64,000 bases of DNA from Homoserinibacter sp. GY 40078 (GTDB taxonomy: Bacteria > Actinomycetota > Actinomycetes > Actinomycetales > Microbacteriaceae): positions 1,019,741-1,083,740 of the forward strand of contig NZ_VRTZ01000001.1 of the NCBI RefSeq assembly GCF_008017545.1, in the 5' to 3' direction. A model generated the notes under the pieces. The model saw only the letters and a list, made by a program, of their open reading frames with translations, was not told where the DNA came from and made no database searches. Below, piece by piece: positions 1 to 9,610 of the stretch (its first letter is position 1; every line of letters begins with the position of its first letter). The translations under genes were made by a program, and so were the position numbers.

Positions 1-993
1 CTCGCCGCGGGCGGGCAGCTGACCGTCGGAGGCCTCGTCGCGTTCTTCGCGGCGGCGGCCGTGTTGCGCTGGCCGATCGAGTCGATCGGCTGGCTGCTCT
101 CGATGACCTACGAGACCCGCACCGCCGTCGAGCGCATCTTCGAGGTGCTCGACGAGCCCACGACGATCCGCGACCCCGAGGAGCCCCGGACGGTCACCGA
201 GCCGCGCGGGCGTCTCGTCTTCGAGCACGTGCACTTCCGCTATCAGGATTCGCCCGCGGCGGTGCCCGACCTGCTCGACGACATCGTGCTCGAGGTCGAG
301 CCGGGGGAGACGATGGCGCTCGTCGGCCTCACCGGATCCGGCAAGACGACCCTCACCGCCCTCACCACCCGCCTCTACGACGTGACCGGAGGCGCGGTCG
401 TGCTCGACGGTGTCGACGTGCGCGACCTCACTCGTGCCGAGCTGCGCGCACGGATCGCGATGGCGTTCGAGGAGGCCACGCTGTTCTCGGCGTCGGTACG
501 CGAGAACGTGCTGCTCGGTCGCCCTGAGCTCGAGGCCGACTCGCCGGAGGCGGAGGCCGTGATGCGCGAGGCGCTCGAGATCGCGCAGGCCGACTTCGTG
601 GACCGCCTGCCGTTCGGCGCCGACACCACGATCGGCGAGGAAGGTCTGAGCCTCTCCGGCGGTCAGCGTCAGCGCATCGCGCTCGCCCGCGCGGTCGCGG
701 CGCGGCCCTCGGTGCTCGTGCTCGACGACCCCCTCTCCGCGCTCGACGTCGACACCGAGGCGCGCGTCGAAGCGGGACTCCGGCGCGTGCTCGCCGACAC
801 GACGGCGCTCGTCGTGGCGCACCGCCCGTCGACGGTCATGCTCGCCGACCGGGTGGCGCTCCTCGAGAACGGGCGCGTCACCGACGTCGGCCGGCACTCG
901 GAGCTGCTCGACCGCAACGCCCACTACCGCCACGTCATCTCGTCTCTGGAGGAGAAGGACGGGCAACCGATCACGGGGGAGGTGCCCGCATGA
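1..993 (+). CDS. ABC exporter half-transporter, degenerate NBD (5' partial)
   Basis: Inner-membrane ABC exporter subunit. The reading frame is open from the first base, so the gene begins upstream and only the last part of the membrane domain (hydrophobic [13 protein letters not shown] region) plus the whole nucleotide-binding domain is present (330 codons). Seen: Walker [10 protein letters not shown] near codon 110, signature LSGGQRQR near codon 218, Walker [14 protein letters not shown]-loop VVAHRPS. The residue after Walker B is Asp (LDDP) where a catalytic Glu is expected, so this NBD probably supplies the degenerate ATP site of a heterodimer. Its stop overlaps the start of the next ABC gene (ATGA), which has the canonical Glu. 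Substrate unknown; drugs, lipids or peptides are all possible for this family. Confidence 0.9.
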   Translation, partial: LAAGGQLTVGGLVAFFAAAAVLRWPIESIGWLLSMTYETRTAVERIFEVLDEPTTIRDPEEPRTVTEPRGRLVFEHVHFRYQDSPAAVPDLLDDIVLEVEPGETMALVGLTGSGKTTLTALTTRLYDVTGGAVVLDGVDVRDLTRAELRARIAMAFEEATLFSASVRENVLLGRPELEADSPEAEAVMREALEIAQADFVDRLPFGADTTIGEEGLSLSGGQRQRIALARAVAARPSVLVLDDPLSALDVDTEARVEAGLRRVLADTTALVVAHRPSTVMLADRVALLENGRVTDVGRHSELLDRNAHYRHVISSLEEKDGQPITGEVPA

Positions 994-2804
994 CCATCAC
1001 GCTCGAAGGGGTCGAGGGCGAAGACCGCCAGGACTTCACGCGCGACGAGAGCCGCGCGATGCGCCAGCGCTCGCTGCGCCTGCTCGGATCGCTGCTGCGC
1101 CCGCTGCGCGGTCGGGTCATCATCGCGATGCTGATCGTCGCCGTGAGCACGGGGCTGCAGACCGCGGGTCCCGCGCTGATCGCGTACGGCATCGACACGG
1201 GCCTGCCCGCCATCATCGAGCAGCAGGATGCGATGCCGCTCGCACTCATCGTGCTGCTCTACCTTGCGGCCGCGATCGCAGGCGCCGTGCTCATGTGGCA
1301 GTACACGATGCTCTCCGCGCGCATCAGCCAGGCCTTCCTCTTCGACCTGCGCGGCCGCATCTACCGCCACGCGCAACTGCTGAGCCTCGAGTTCCACGAG
1401 AGCTACACCTCGGGGCGCATCATCGCGCGGCAGACGAACGACCTCGACTCGATCCGCGAGCTGCTCGACTCGGGTATCCAGGGGCTCATCCGCGGTGTGC
1501 TGTACATGGCATTCATCGGGATCGCGCTGCTGTTCCTCGACCCGATGTCGGCGCTCGTGATCGCGGCGTCGCTTCCGATCCTCGCGCTGCTGACGCGGTG
1601 GTTCCAGGTGACCTCGCAGCGCGCGTTCCGCGCCACGCGCATCTACTCGGCGCGCCTGATCGTCAAGTTCGTCGAGACGATGACGGGCATCCGCGCGGTG
1701 AAGGCGTTCCGGGCCGAGGAGCGCAACGCGCGCGAGTTCGGACAGCACGTGGAGGACTACCGCGCGGCCAACGCGAAGGCGATCGGTGTGTTCGGGGTGT
1801 TCGACCCGAGCCTCGTCGTGATCGGCAACGTGGTGGTCGCGGCTGTGCTGCTCGTCGGTGGGCTCCGGGTCGCGGACGGCACCCTCGCCGTGGGCGTGCT
1901 GCTCGCGGCGCTCATGTACACGCGGCGCTTCTTCGACCCCATGGAGGAGATGGCGCAGTTCTACAACTCGTACCAGTCGGCCGCCGCCGCTCTCGAGAAG
2001 ATCTCGGGCGTGCTCGACGAGAACCCCAGCGTGCCCGACCCCACGCGCCCGATCGACCTGTGGAAGGCGCGCGGCGCGATCCGGTTCGATGGCGTGCGGT
2101 TCGCCTACCGCGACGACTTCGTCGTGCTGCCGGACTTCGACCTCGACATCCCGGCGGGGCAGACCATCGCGCTCGTCGGGTCGACGGGGGCGGGCAAGTC
2201 GACGCTCGCGAAGCTCGTCGCGCGCTTCTACGACCCGACCGAGGGCAGCGTCTCGCTCGACGGGGTCGACCTGCGCGCGATGCACCCGAAGGACCTCCGC
2301 CGCGCGATCGTGATGGTCACGCAGGAGGCGTACCTCTTCAGTGGGTCGGTCGCCGACAACATCGCGCTCGGCAAGCCCGGTGCGGCACGCGACGAGATCG
2401 AGGCGGCCGCTCGGGCGGTCGGTGCGCACGAGTTCATCCTCGCGCTGCCGGACGGTTACGACACGGATGTGAACAAGCGCGGCGGGCGCGTCTCGGCGGG
2501 GCAGCGCCAGCTGCTCTCCTTCGCGCGCGCGTTCCTCGCCGACCCCGCGGTGCTGATCCTCGACGAGGCGACGGCGTCGCTCGACATCCCGAGCGAGCGG
2601 CTCGTGCAGGAGGGCCTCACGACCCTCCTCGCCGACCGCACGGCGATCGTCATCGCGCACCGGCTCTCGACGGTCGCGATCGCCGACCGCGTGCTCGTGA
2701 TGGAGGACGGCCGCATCGTCGAAGACGGCACGCCGACCGAGCTCATCGGCGGCACAGGTCGATTCGCCGCGCTGCACAAGGCCTGGCGCGACTCGCTCGT
2801 GTGA
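990..2804 (+). CDS. ABC exporter half-transporter, canonical NBD
   Basis: 604-residue type-IV ABC exporter: an N-terminal six-helix membrane domain (about residues 35-330) and a C-terminal NBD. Seen: Walker [10 protein letters not shown] near residue 396, Walker [13 protein letters not shown] near 522 with catalytic Glu, H-loop VIAHRLS. The signature is VSAGQRQL near 500 rather than LSGGQ. Together with the Asp-type Walker B of the upstream partner this is the complementary pattern expected for a heterodimer with one degenerate site, as known for TM287/288 and BmrCD. Start ATG overlaps the upstream stop by ATGA, so the two are translationally coupled. Substrate cannot be read from sequence. 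Confidence 0.93.
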   Translation: MTITLEGVEGEDRQDFTRDESRAMRQRSLRLLGSLLRPLRGRVIIAMLIVAVSTGLQTAGPALIAYGIDTGLPAIIEQQDAMPLALIVLLYLAAAIAGAVLMWQYTMLSARISQAFLFDLRGRIYRHAQLLSLEFHESYTSGRIIARQTNDLDSIRELLDSGIQGLIRGVLYMAFIGIALLFLDPMSALVIAASLPILALLTRWFQVTSQRAFRATRIYSARLIVKFVETMTGIRAVKAFRAEERNAREFGQHVEDYRAANAKAIGVFGVFDPSLVVIGNVVVAAVLLVGGLRVADGTLAVGVLLAALMYTRRFFDPMEEMAQFYNSYQSAAAALEKISGVLDENPSVPDPTRPIDLWKARGAIRFDGVRFAYRDDFVVLPDFDLDIPAGQTIALVGSTGAGKSTLAKLVARFYDPTEGSVSLDGVDLRAMHPKDLRRAIVMVTQEAYLFSGSVADNIALGKPGAARDEIEAAARAVGAHEFILALPDGYDTDVNKRGGRVSAGQRQLLSFARAFLADPAVLILDEATASLDIPSERLVQEGLTTLLADRTAIVIAHRLSTVAIADRVLVMEDGRIVEDGTPTELIGGTGRFAALHKAWRDSLV

Positions 2805-2819
2805 GTGCGCGCCGTCCGC

Positions 2820-3125
2820 TCACATCCAGCGGGCGGCGCGCAGGTCCACACGAAAGCTCGAACCGTCACGCGACCAGATGAGCGGCGTGCCCTCAGCCTC
2901 GTAATGCTCGAGGGCGCGTTGCTCGTGGCCGGGAGCGGGGTGGCCGGATGCGCGGACGACCCGCCACCAGGGCACGTCGCCTCCGGCATAGGCCATCACC
3001 TGCCCGACGCCGCGCGCCGCGCGTGACCCGAGGGTGGCGGCCACATCCCCGTAGCTCATCGCGTGACCCTCGGGGATCGAGGCGACGACCTCGAGCACCG
3101 CGCTCGTGAAGTCGTCCGAGGGCGG
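2820..3125 (-). CDS. MGMT-like alkyltransferase-like protein (ATL)
   Basis: Small protein of about 102 residues matching the DNA-binding half of O6-methylguanine-DNA methyltransferase. Seen: SYGDVAATLGSRAARGVGQVM, the helix-turn-helix region, then PWWRVVRASG where the alkyl-accepting PCHR motif would be. The reactive Cys is replaced by Trp, so the protein cannot accept alkyl groups. Known: ATL proteins flip O6-alkylguanine and hand the lesion to nucleotide excision repair. The GTG codon at 3128-3126 gives the full N-terminus MPPSDDF and is the likely start. It lies 6 bases after the stop of the GNAT gene, so the pair is probably co-transcribed. Confidence 0.85.
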   Translation of the reverse strand, partial: PPSDDFTSAVLEVVASIPEGHAMSYGDVAATLGSRAARGVGQVMAYAGGDVPWWRVVRASGHPAPGHEQRALEHYEAEGTPLIWSRDGSSFRVDLRAARWM

Positions 3126-3134
3126 CACGTGGCC

Positions 3135-3587
3135 TCAGATGCTGAGTGCGCCGAGCTTCTCGCCGTACGGCGTCTCGCCCACGACCTCGAAGCCGACCGC
3201 CTGGAAGAACGCCTCGGGGCCCGCTTCGCCCGGCGCCCACACGACGGTGAGGCGCTGGAAGCCGCGTCGGCGGGCCTCCTCGGCGAGGGCCTTGACGGCG
3301 AAGCGTCCGACGCCGGCACCCTGCGCATCCGCCTCGACGTGCACGCGCCAGAGCGCGGCCTTGAGGAACTCCTCGGTCGCGTCGGGGTCGAAGGTGCCCA
3401 TCACGTAGCCGACGACGTGGTCGCCATCGAGCACGACCCGCGGCCACGAACCCGCCGGGTCGAGGTCCTGCTCGGAGTGCACGTACGTCTCAGGCTGGAG
3501 GAAGTCGGCCTGGCCGGGCTTCAGAGCGAGGTTGCGTGCCGCCACGATCGTCTGCGCGGTCAGCTCCTGGAGTCTCAGCTCGGCCAT
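3135..3587 (-). CDS. GNAT family N-acetyltransferase
   Basis: 150-residue acetyltransferase of the GNAT fold. Seen: the strand GDHVVGYVMGTFDPD, then VEADAQGAGVGRFAVKALAEEARRRG, which carries the Q/R-x-x-G-x-G/A acetyl-CoA loop, and GEAGPEAFFQAVGFEVVGE, the typical C-terminal turn. The start MAELRLQ is chosen because upstream codons are unlike GNAT N-termini and overlap the divergent promoter of icd. A longer start at 3623 is possible. Acceptor substrate unknown. Probably heads a two-gene unit with the ATL gene downstream. Confidence 0.82.
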   Translation of the reverse strand: MAELRLQELTAQTIVAARNLALKPGQADFLQPETYVHSEQDLDPAGSWPRVVLDGDHVVGYVMGTFDPDATEEFLKAALWRVHVEADAQGAGVGRFAVKALAEEARRRGFQRLTVVWAPGEAGPEAFFQAVGFEVVGETPYGEKLGALSI

Positions 3588-3626
3588 ACGGGACAGGCTA
3601 ACCCGCCCGCCTGTGCGGTGCATAGC

Positions 3627-3652
3627 CAGTTATCTCGATATCAAGATAACTG
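3627..3652. promoter_or_regulatory. 26-bp near-perfect palindrome upstream of icd
   Basis: Arms CAGTTATCT (3627-3635) and AGATAACTG (3644-3652) flank a centre CGATATCA that is itself palindromic except for its outermost pair. It lies in the divergent GNAT/icd promoter region, about 50 bases before the icd GTG. Size and symmetry fit a MarR-family operator. Known: the MarR-family regulator TamR of Streptomyces controls idh, mdh and aconitase. Assigning this site to a TamR-like protein is inference. Confidence 0.6.
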
Positions 3653-3700
3653 AGGAGGACGCTAGGCTGTTCCGCGGCGTACGACGCGAAAGGACAACAC

Positions 3701-4918
3701 GTGGTCGACAAGATCAAGGTCGAGGGAACGGTCGTCGAGCTCGACGGCGACGAGATGACCCGCATCATCTGGCAGTTCATCAAGGACCGCCTCATCCACC
3801 CGTATCTCGACATCACCCTCGAGTACTACGACCTGGGCATCGAGCACCGCGATGCGACCGACGACCAGGTCACGATCGACGCGGCGCACGCGATCCAGAA
3901 GCACGGTGTGGGCGTCAAGTGCGCCACCATCACGCCCGACGAGGCGCGTGTGGAGGAGTTCGGCCTGAAGAAGATGTGGAAGAGCCCGAACGGCACGATC
4001 CGCAACATCCTCGGCGGCGTCATCTTCCGCGAGCCGATCGTCATCTCCAACATCCCGCGCCTCGTGCCCGGCTGGAACAAGCCGATCATCATCGGGCGCC
4101 ACGCGTTCGGTGACCAGTACCGCGCGACCGACTTCGTGTTCGAGGGTGCGGGCACCCTCACGCTCTCGTTCCAGCCCGAGGACGGCTCGGAGGCGCAGAG
4201 CTTCGAGGTCTACCAGGCTCCGGATGGCGGCGTCGCGATGGCGATGTACAACCAGGACGCCTCGATCCGCGACTTCGCGCGCGCGAGCTTCAACTACGGC
4301 CTGAGCCGCGGGTTCCCGGTGTACCTCTCCACCAAGAACACCATCCTGAAGGCGTACGACGGCCGCTTCAAGGACCTCTTCCAGGAGGTCTTCGACGCCG
4401 AGTACGCCGAGAAGTTCGCGGCCGCGGGCATCACCTACGAGCACCGGCTGATCGACGACATGGTCGCCTCCGCGCTCAAGTGGGAGGGCGGCTACGTCTG
4501 GGCGTGCAAGAACTACGACGGTGACGTGCAGTCCGACACGGTCGCGCAGGGCTTTGGCTCGCTCGGCCTCATGACCTCCGTGCTCACGACGCCCGACGGC
4601 AAGATCGTCGAGGCGGAGGCGGCGCACGGCACCGTCACGCGCCACTACCGCCAGCACCAGGCGGGCAAGCCCACCTCGACCAATCCGATCGCCTCGATCT
4701 ACGCGTGGACGCGGGGCCTCATGCACCGCGGCAAGCTCGACGACAACCAGGCGCTCATCGACTTCGCCGAGACCCTCGAGGACGTCGTGGTGAAGACGGT
4801 CGAGTCGGGCAAGATGACGAAGGACCTCGCGCTGCTCGTCGGCCCCGAGCAGGAGTGGCAGACCACCGAGGACTTCCTCGCGACGCTCGACGAGAACCTC
4901 CAGGCGCGCCTCGCCTGA
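3701..4918 (+). CDS. icd: NADP-dependent isocitrate dehydrogenase
   Basis: Converts isocitrate to 2-oxoglutarate and CO2 with reduction of NADP+ in the TCA cycle. The 405-residue protein is of the eukaryote-like homodimeric type rather than the 80-kDa monomeric type found in some actinobacteria. Seen: N-terminal [20 protein letters not shown], substrate-site [13 protein letters not shown], metal-site region [12 protein letters not shown] followed by the [10 protein letters not shown] segment, and the cofactor region [15 protein letters not shown] start with a GAAAGGAC ribosome site just upstream. Downstream lies an intergenic hairpin repeat and then mdh in the same direction. A large palindrome upstream suggests repressor control. 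Confidence 0.97.
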   Translation: MVDKIKVEGTVVELDGDEMTRIIWQFIKDRLIHPYLDITLEYYDLGIEHRDATDDQVTIDAAHAIQKHGVGVKCATITPDEARVEEFGLKKMWKSPNGTIRNILGGVIFREPIVISNIPRLVPGWNKPIIIGRHAFGDQYRATDFVFEGAGTLTLSFQPEDGSEAQSFEVYQAPDGGVAMAMYNQDASIRDFARASFNYGLSRGFPVYLSTKNTILKAYDGRFKDLFQEVFDAEYAEKFAAAGITYEHRLIDDMVASALKWEGGYVWACKNYDGDVQSDTVAQGFGSLGLMTSVLTTPDGKIVEAEAAHGTVTRHYRQHQAGKPTSTNPIASIYAWTRGLMHRGKLDDNQALIDFAETLEDVVVKTVESGKMTKDLALLVGPEQEWQTTEDFLATLDENLQARLA

Positions 4919-6037
<1,119 letters not shown>

Positions 6038-6042
6038 CCAGG

Positions 6043-6615
6043 TCAGTGGAACTTCTCGCCGCGTTCCAGCATCCGGGCGAATTCCGCGGATCGACGCACG
6101 CGGGTCTCGGGGCGCACCGCCTGCTGGATGCGGAAGATGAAGGCCCAGCGGTTCTGGGCGTTGAGCGCGGCGAACGCCTCCGCCGCCGCGGGACTCGCGT
6201 CGAGCTCCGCCTGTAGCTCGGGCGGAACGGGGGCGCCCTTCTGCCGGTAGGCGGCATCCCACCGACCGTCGGCTTTCGCGCGCTCGATCTCGGCGTGGCC
6301 GCCGGGTCGCATCCGGCCCTCGTCGATGAGGCGAGCGACGTGATCGCGGTTGATCTGCGACCACGGGCTCCGCGACCGGCGCGGGGTGTACGCCTGCAGG
6401 GTGAACTCGTCGTCGAATCCGCCGGCCTGTCCGTCGATCCACCCGAAGCACAGCGCCACGTCGAGCGCCTCCTGCCGCGTGAGACCGGGCGTCTGGGCGC
6501 CCTTCTTGAGGATCTTCAGTCGTACGCCGTCGTGGGGCGGGTCGTTCTCGAGGAACTGCTCCCACTGCTCGACCGAGGTGAAGTGCAGGATCGGCTTCTC
6601 GGCGAACGACGACAT
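6043..6615 (-). CDS. YdeI/OmpD-associated family protein
   Basis: 190-residue cytoplasmic protein of the YdeI family (bacteriocin-protection/OmpD-associated type). Seen: LTRQEALDVALCFGWIDGQ, then the characteristic YTPRRSRSPWSQINRDHVARLI segment, and a C-terminal AQNRWAFIFRIQQAVRPETR region. Molecular function is not established for this family. Start MSSFAEKP at 6615; upstream in-frame sequence runs into the hairpin at 6630-6658. Convergent with mdh, whose stop is only 8 bases away. A terminator-like hairpin separates it from hsp20, so it is probably expressed separately. Confidence 0.8.
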   Translation of the reverse strand: MSSFAEKPILHFTSVEQWEQFLENDPPHDGVRLKILKKGAQTPGLTRQEALDVALCFGWIDGQAGGFDDEFTLQAYTPRRSRSPWSQINRDHVARLIDEGRMRPGGHAEIERAKADGRWDAAYRQKGAPVPPELQAELDASPAAAEAFAALNAQNRWAFIFRIQQAVRPETRVRRSAEFARMLERGEKFH

Positions 6616-6629
6616 GCCGCATACGATAC

Positions 6630-6658
6630 GGGCCCCGGACGACATCCGTCCGGGGCCC
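6630..6658 (-). terminator. GC-rich hairpin after hsp20
   Basis: Perfect 12-bp stem, GGGCCCCGGACG (6630-6641) pairing with 6647-6658, with a 5-base loop. It lies between the hsp20 stop and the YdeI-like start. No T-run follows on the leftward strand, as is common for actinobacterial terminators. It may alternatively act as a 3' stabiliser. Confidence 0.6.
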
Positions 6659-6677
6659 GTCTCAGCGACGCGAGCGA

Positions 6678-7115
6678 CTACACCGCGTCGGCGTTCGCCT
6701 CGACCTCGCGCGCAGCGTCGGAGGTCTGCACCTCGATCTTGCGCGGCTTGGCCTTCTCGCTCACCGGGATCACGACGCTCAGCACGCCGTTCTCGTAGCT
6801 CGCCGAGATGCCGGCAGTGTCGATGCCCTGGCCGAGGTTGAGCTGGCGCAGGAACGAACCGCCGGAGCGCTCGCGCGCGATCCACTTCACGCCCTCCACG
6901 CCGCGCGGGGTGCGCTCGGCGCGGATCGTGAGCAGCTGGCCGTCCACGTCGATGTCGACGCTGCCGGGGTCGATGCCGGGTAGGTCGGCGTTCAGCACGT
7001 AGTGGTCGCCGTCGCGGTAGAGGTCCATCGGCATCAGCCGGGGGCCCTGGCGGCTGTCGAGGAGCTGGCCGGCCACGCGGTCGAGCTCGCGGAACGGATC
7101 GAAGAACATGGTCAT
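6678..7115 (-). CDS. Small heat-shock protein, Hsp20/alpha-crystallin family
   Basis: 145-residue ATP-independent holdase chaperone. Seen: N-terminal MTMFFDPFRELDRVAGQL, the alpha-crystallin core beginning at PMDLYRDGDHYVLNADLPG, strand VDIDVDGQLLTIRAERT, loop ERSGGSFLRQLNLG, and the closing ASYENGVLSVVIPVSE motif (A-x-x-x-n-G-v-L), followed by KAKPRKIEV. Start ATG at 7115 is supported by a strong AGGAGG 7 bases upstream. HAIR-like and CIRCE-like repressor sites lie directly upstream, so heat induction through HspR and HrcA is likely. Confidence 0.95.
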   Translation of the reverse strand: MTMFFDPFRELDRVAGQLLDSRQGPRLMPMDLYRDGDHYVLNADLPGIDPGSVDIDVDGQLLTIRAERTPRGVEGVKWIARERSGGSFLRQLNLGQGIDTAGISASYENGVLSVVIPVSEKAKPRKIEVQTSDAAREVEANADAV

Positions 7116-7133
7116 GTGGGTTCCTCCTCAAGA

Positions 7134-7154
7134 TATGAGTCTTGACGACTCAAC
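7134..7154. promoter_or_regulatory. HAIR-like element (HspR operator)
   Basis: On the leftward strand GTTGAGT-N7-ACTCATA, compared with the HAIR consensus CTTGAGT-N7-ACTCAAG: 6 of 7 in one arm and 5 of 7 in the other, with exact 7-base spacing. It lies about 20 bases upstream of the hsp20 start, next to the ribosome site. The position is right for repression by HspR. Confidence 0.7.
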
Positions 7155-7170
7155 TTTCCTGAGATCAGTT

Positions 7171-7197
7171 TTAGCACTCTGTATATGCGAGTGCCAG
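7171..7197. promoter_or_regulatory. CIRCE-like element (HrcA operator)
   Basis: TTAGCACTC-N9-GAGTGCCAG: the left arm matches the CIRCE consensus exactly, the right arm has two mismatches near its outer end (GAGTGCTAA expected), and the 9-base spacing is exact. It sits 17 bases upstream of the HAIR-like site in the hsp20 promoter. Confidence 0.8.
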
Positions 7198-7247
7198 CCC
7201 GCTCGCCAAGGGCGAACGACGCGACATCCGGGCGCCGAGAAGGCCGA

Positions 7248-8753
7248 TCAGTACCCGAGGAACACGTCGGTGCGGATCCGTCGCGCACCCGCCCGCCGCA
7301 GCGAACGACGCAGGCGGGAGACGTCGGTCGGAGCCCCCGAGATCAGCACGGTGCGCTCGGCGGCGTCGGGCATGGCGTGCAGCACCGTCTCGGCGTCGAG
7401 GGGCGCGGGGCCCGCCCAGCTCCAGTTCGCGGGAAGCTCGCCCGGGTCATCCGGCGCGAGCACCACGACCCGCACTCCGGTCGCGGCGAGCTCCTCGCGG
7501 TACGCGAGGTCGGAGCCGCTGCGCACGGAGTAAAGCAGTTCGGCATTCCCTGCGCGTCCGGCTTCGGCGAGCGCGGTGAGTTGCGCCACGAAGGGCGTCA
7601 CGCCGATGCCTGCGGCGACGAATCCGAGCTTCTCCCGCGGGTCGCGGGGCAGCAGGAAGTCGCCCCACACACCGGTCGCGCGGATGCGGGCGCCGATCGG
7701 CAGTTCGAGCAGGGCCCGTTTGAAGCTCGACGGCTCGTTGCGGATCCGCACGCCGATCGTGAGTTCGTCGGAACCCGGTGTGGAGGTGATCGAGAACACG
7801 CGCCGGATGCCGCCCGCATCCGGGCGACGGTGCGGCACGGTGAGCTCGAGGTACTGCCCGGGTGCGAAGCGCGCCGTGGAGGACGTGCGGAATCGGAACT
7901 CCCACGCCGTCGGGGTGAGTGAGCGCCGCGCCACGAGTTCGAGGGGCATCCCGCGGCGCTGGCCGAACGCGAAGGCGACGACGCCGGCCACGACGAGCCC
8001 GAGCTCGGGGGAGTTCGAGATCGGGCCGAGCACGAACGGCACGGTCATCACGAGCGCGGCCACCACGGCGACGACGATCCGCTGCCATCGCCGCGGGGGG
8101 AGGGTGAGGGGCTCGCTCAGCATGAAGCCCGCCGCGAAGACGTAGGGGCTCGACGCGAACGCGATGGAGACCGCGGTGTCGGCAGGCGCGCCGCCGACGA
8201 CCAGCCGTCCGATCGTGATCGCCGCGGCGAGCACGATGAATGTGAGGCCCATCTCGAGTCGACGGGTGCGCCAGAGCACGAGCGCCGCCGCGATCGCGAC
8301 GACCGGGAGGAGGGGGCCGGTGCCGACCCACCAGGACGGGAAGGCGAGCCCGGTCGTGCCCACCACGAGGGCTCCGATGGCCGCGGGGTTGGCGACGTGC
8401 CGTCCCCGCCAGGCGATGAGGTACTTCGAGGCCGCGGCGGCTGCCGCAGCGGCGGCGAGCCCGAGAAGCCCGTCCAGCGTGAGCGTCGGCTGCAACACGA
8501 ACGCCAGCAGCAGCGCGGTGATGACGCTCGACGAGGTGTGAGCTCGGCTGCGGAAGATCCGCGCGAGCACCTCGCCCGCGATCCAACTCGTCACGAGCAG
8601 CACCGCGGCGCTCGCGAGAAGGGCGAGAGGGTCCACCGCGAGCAATCCCGCGATCGACATCCCGAGCGCCACGAAGCCGATCACCCCGAGACACACGATC
8701 ACCGTGAGGTACATCGTCAGGCGCCCGAGCATCCGATCCAACCGTGCGATCAT
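7248..8753 (-). CDS. NqrB/RnfD-like membrane domain fused to FNR-type flavin reductase
   Basis: 501-residue redox protein in two parts. Residues 1-265 hold about eight to ten membrane helices resembling NqrB/RnfD, including FMLSEPLTLPP near 210-220, where those families carry the (S/D)-x-x-T flavin-attachment region. Residues 270-501 form a ferredoxin-NADP-reductase-like domain: FAPGQYLEL near 296, RRVFSITS near 317 (the RxYS-type FAD motif with F for Y) and GIGVTPF near 382 (the nicotinamide loop). Inference: cytosolic NAD(P)H reduces FAD and electrons cross the membrane to the flavinylated lipoprotein encoded upstream. Start ATG at 8753 overlaps the apbE stop by ATGA. The longer upstream frame is antisense-like noise within apbE. 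Confidence 0.85.
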   Translation of the reverse strand: MIARLDRMLGRLTMYLTVIVCLGVIGFVALGMSIAGLLAVDPLALLASAAVLLVTSWIAGEVLARIFRSRAHTSSSVITALLLAFVLQPTLTLDGLLGLAAAAAAAAASKYLIAWRGRHVANPAAIGALVVGTTGLAFPSWWVGTGPLLPVVAIAAALVLWRTRRLEMGLTFIVLAAAITIGRLVVGGAPADTAVSIAFASSPYVFAAGFMLSEPLTLPPRRWQRIVVAVVAALVMTVPFVLGPISNSPELGLVVAGVVAFAFGQRRGMPLELVARRSLTPTAWEFRFRTSSTARFAPGQYLELTVPHRRPDAGGIRRVFSITSTPGSDELTIGVRIRNEPSSFKRALLELPIGARIRATGVWGDFLLPRDPREKLGFVAAGIGVTPFVAQLTALAEAGRAGNAELLYSVRSGSDLAYREELAATGVRVVVLAPDDPGELPANWSWAGPAPLDAETVLHAMPDAAERTVLISGAPTDVSRLRRSLRRAGARRIRTDVFLGY

Positions 8754-9610
8754 GCGAAAACCTCTCCCGGGAAGTCGGCCGAACGCTCGATCCGGCCGTT
8801 GTCGAGCATCCTCGCCCACCGCACACCGCGGCGCGAGAGCCAGGCGGGGTCGACGTCGAAGAACAGTGCTGTCGCCGCGCCATCGGCGACGAGGTCGGTG
8901 TCGGCGATCGCCCAGGTGGCGCGGATCCGCCTCGTCGGAAGTCCGGTCAGGGCGTCGAGCACGTGGTGCAGTCCATCGCCCCACGCGCGGCGGTTGCTCG
9001 CGCTCGCCGAGAGCGCCCCGTCGGTGAGCTCGGCGATCCCCACGGCCTTCGCCGCGTCTGCCGGATGCTCCAGGGCGATCCGCATCGGGACGTCGCGGAT
9101 GCGCAGGTCGCCGGATCCGTCGACGACGTGCCGGTCGACGCCCTCCTCGTCGAGCAGCCCGCTCACCAGATCGACGAGGAGGCCCTTGCCGGCCCCGCCG
9201 ACATCGAGCAGGAGAGGGGCGACGGTGTCGAGATGCTCGCCGTCCCAGGCGAGGGCGTCTTCCCATCGCGGGACCGCGGTCACCGCCCCCGCGAGCCGCG
9301 GACCGTATCCGAGACCCGCGAGTGCGGAGCCGACGAGGGGTGAGACCCGCCCAGCGGTCGCCGCGTACAGCTCGCCGTACAGGTCGAGCAGCTCGCCCGC
9401 CTCGTCCGGCAGCCGATGGTGTCCGGGGGTCCGGGCGATCCGCGCCACGAGCGAGTCCTCGCGGAAGCGGGACCAGTCGGCGTCGAACCGGGCGATGCGG
9501 GTGGCGATCCGCTCACGCAGCTCGGGCGAGAGCGGCTCGGGGGTGTCGATGCGCCAGGGCGTCCCGAGCGCGTCGAACCGCCACGCGGCGGGGAGCGGGT
9601 CGGTGATCAG
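8750..9610 (-). CDS. apbE: FAD:protein FMN transferase (ApbE)
   Basis: Attaches FMN to Thr/Ser of target proteins using FAD and Mg2+. Seen: DVGGAGKGLLVDLV (the D-x-G-x-x-x-K-G FAD loop), VDGSGDLRIRD, ALSASASNRRAWGDG and the H-x-h-x-x-x-T-G segment HHVLDALTGLP. Typical N-terminal coding (WRFDALGTPWRIDTPEPLS) continues well upstream of the first GTG at 9448. The only plausible in-frame start is CTG at 9610, which overlaps the stop of the FMN-binding lipoprotein as CTGA. Exact start uncertain. The gene lacks an obvious signal peptide with this start, which is unusual, since many ApbE proteins are exported. The lipoprotein directly upstream is the obvious substrate. Confidence 0.85.
   Translation of the reverse strand: MITDPLPAAWRFDALGTPWRIDTPEPLSPELRERIATRIARFDADWSRFREDSLVARIARTPGHHRLPDEAGELLDLYGELYAATAGRVSPLVGSALAGLGYGPRLAGAVTAVPRWEDALAWDGEHLDTVAPLLLDVGGAGKGLLVDLVSGLLDEEGVDRHVVDGSGDLRIRDVPMRIALEHPADAAKAVGIAELTDGALSASASNRRAWGDGLHHVLDALTGLPTRRIRATWAIADTDLVADGAATALFFDVDPAWLSRRGVRWARMLDNGRIERSADFPGEVFA

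Noticed and set aside
924-2777. Leftward 617-codon frame opposite the ABC exporter gene
   Set aside because: Antisense shadow of a gene with complete Walker and H-loop motifs; low-complexity charged composition.
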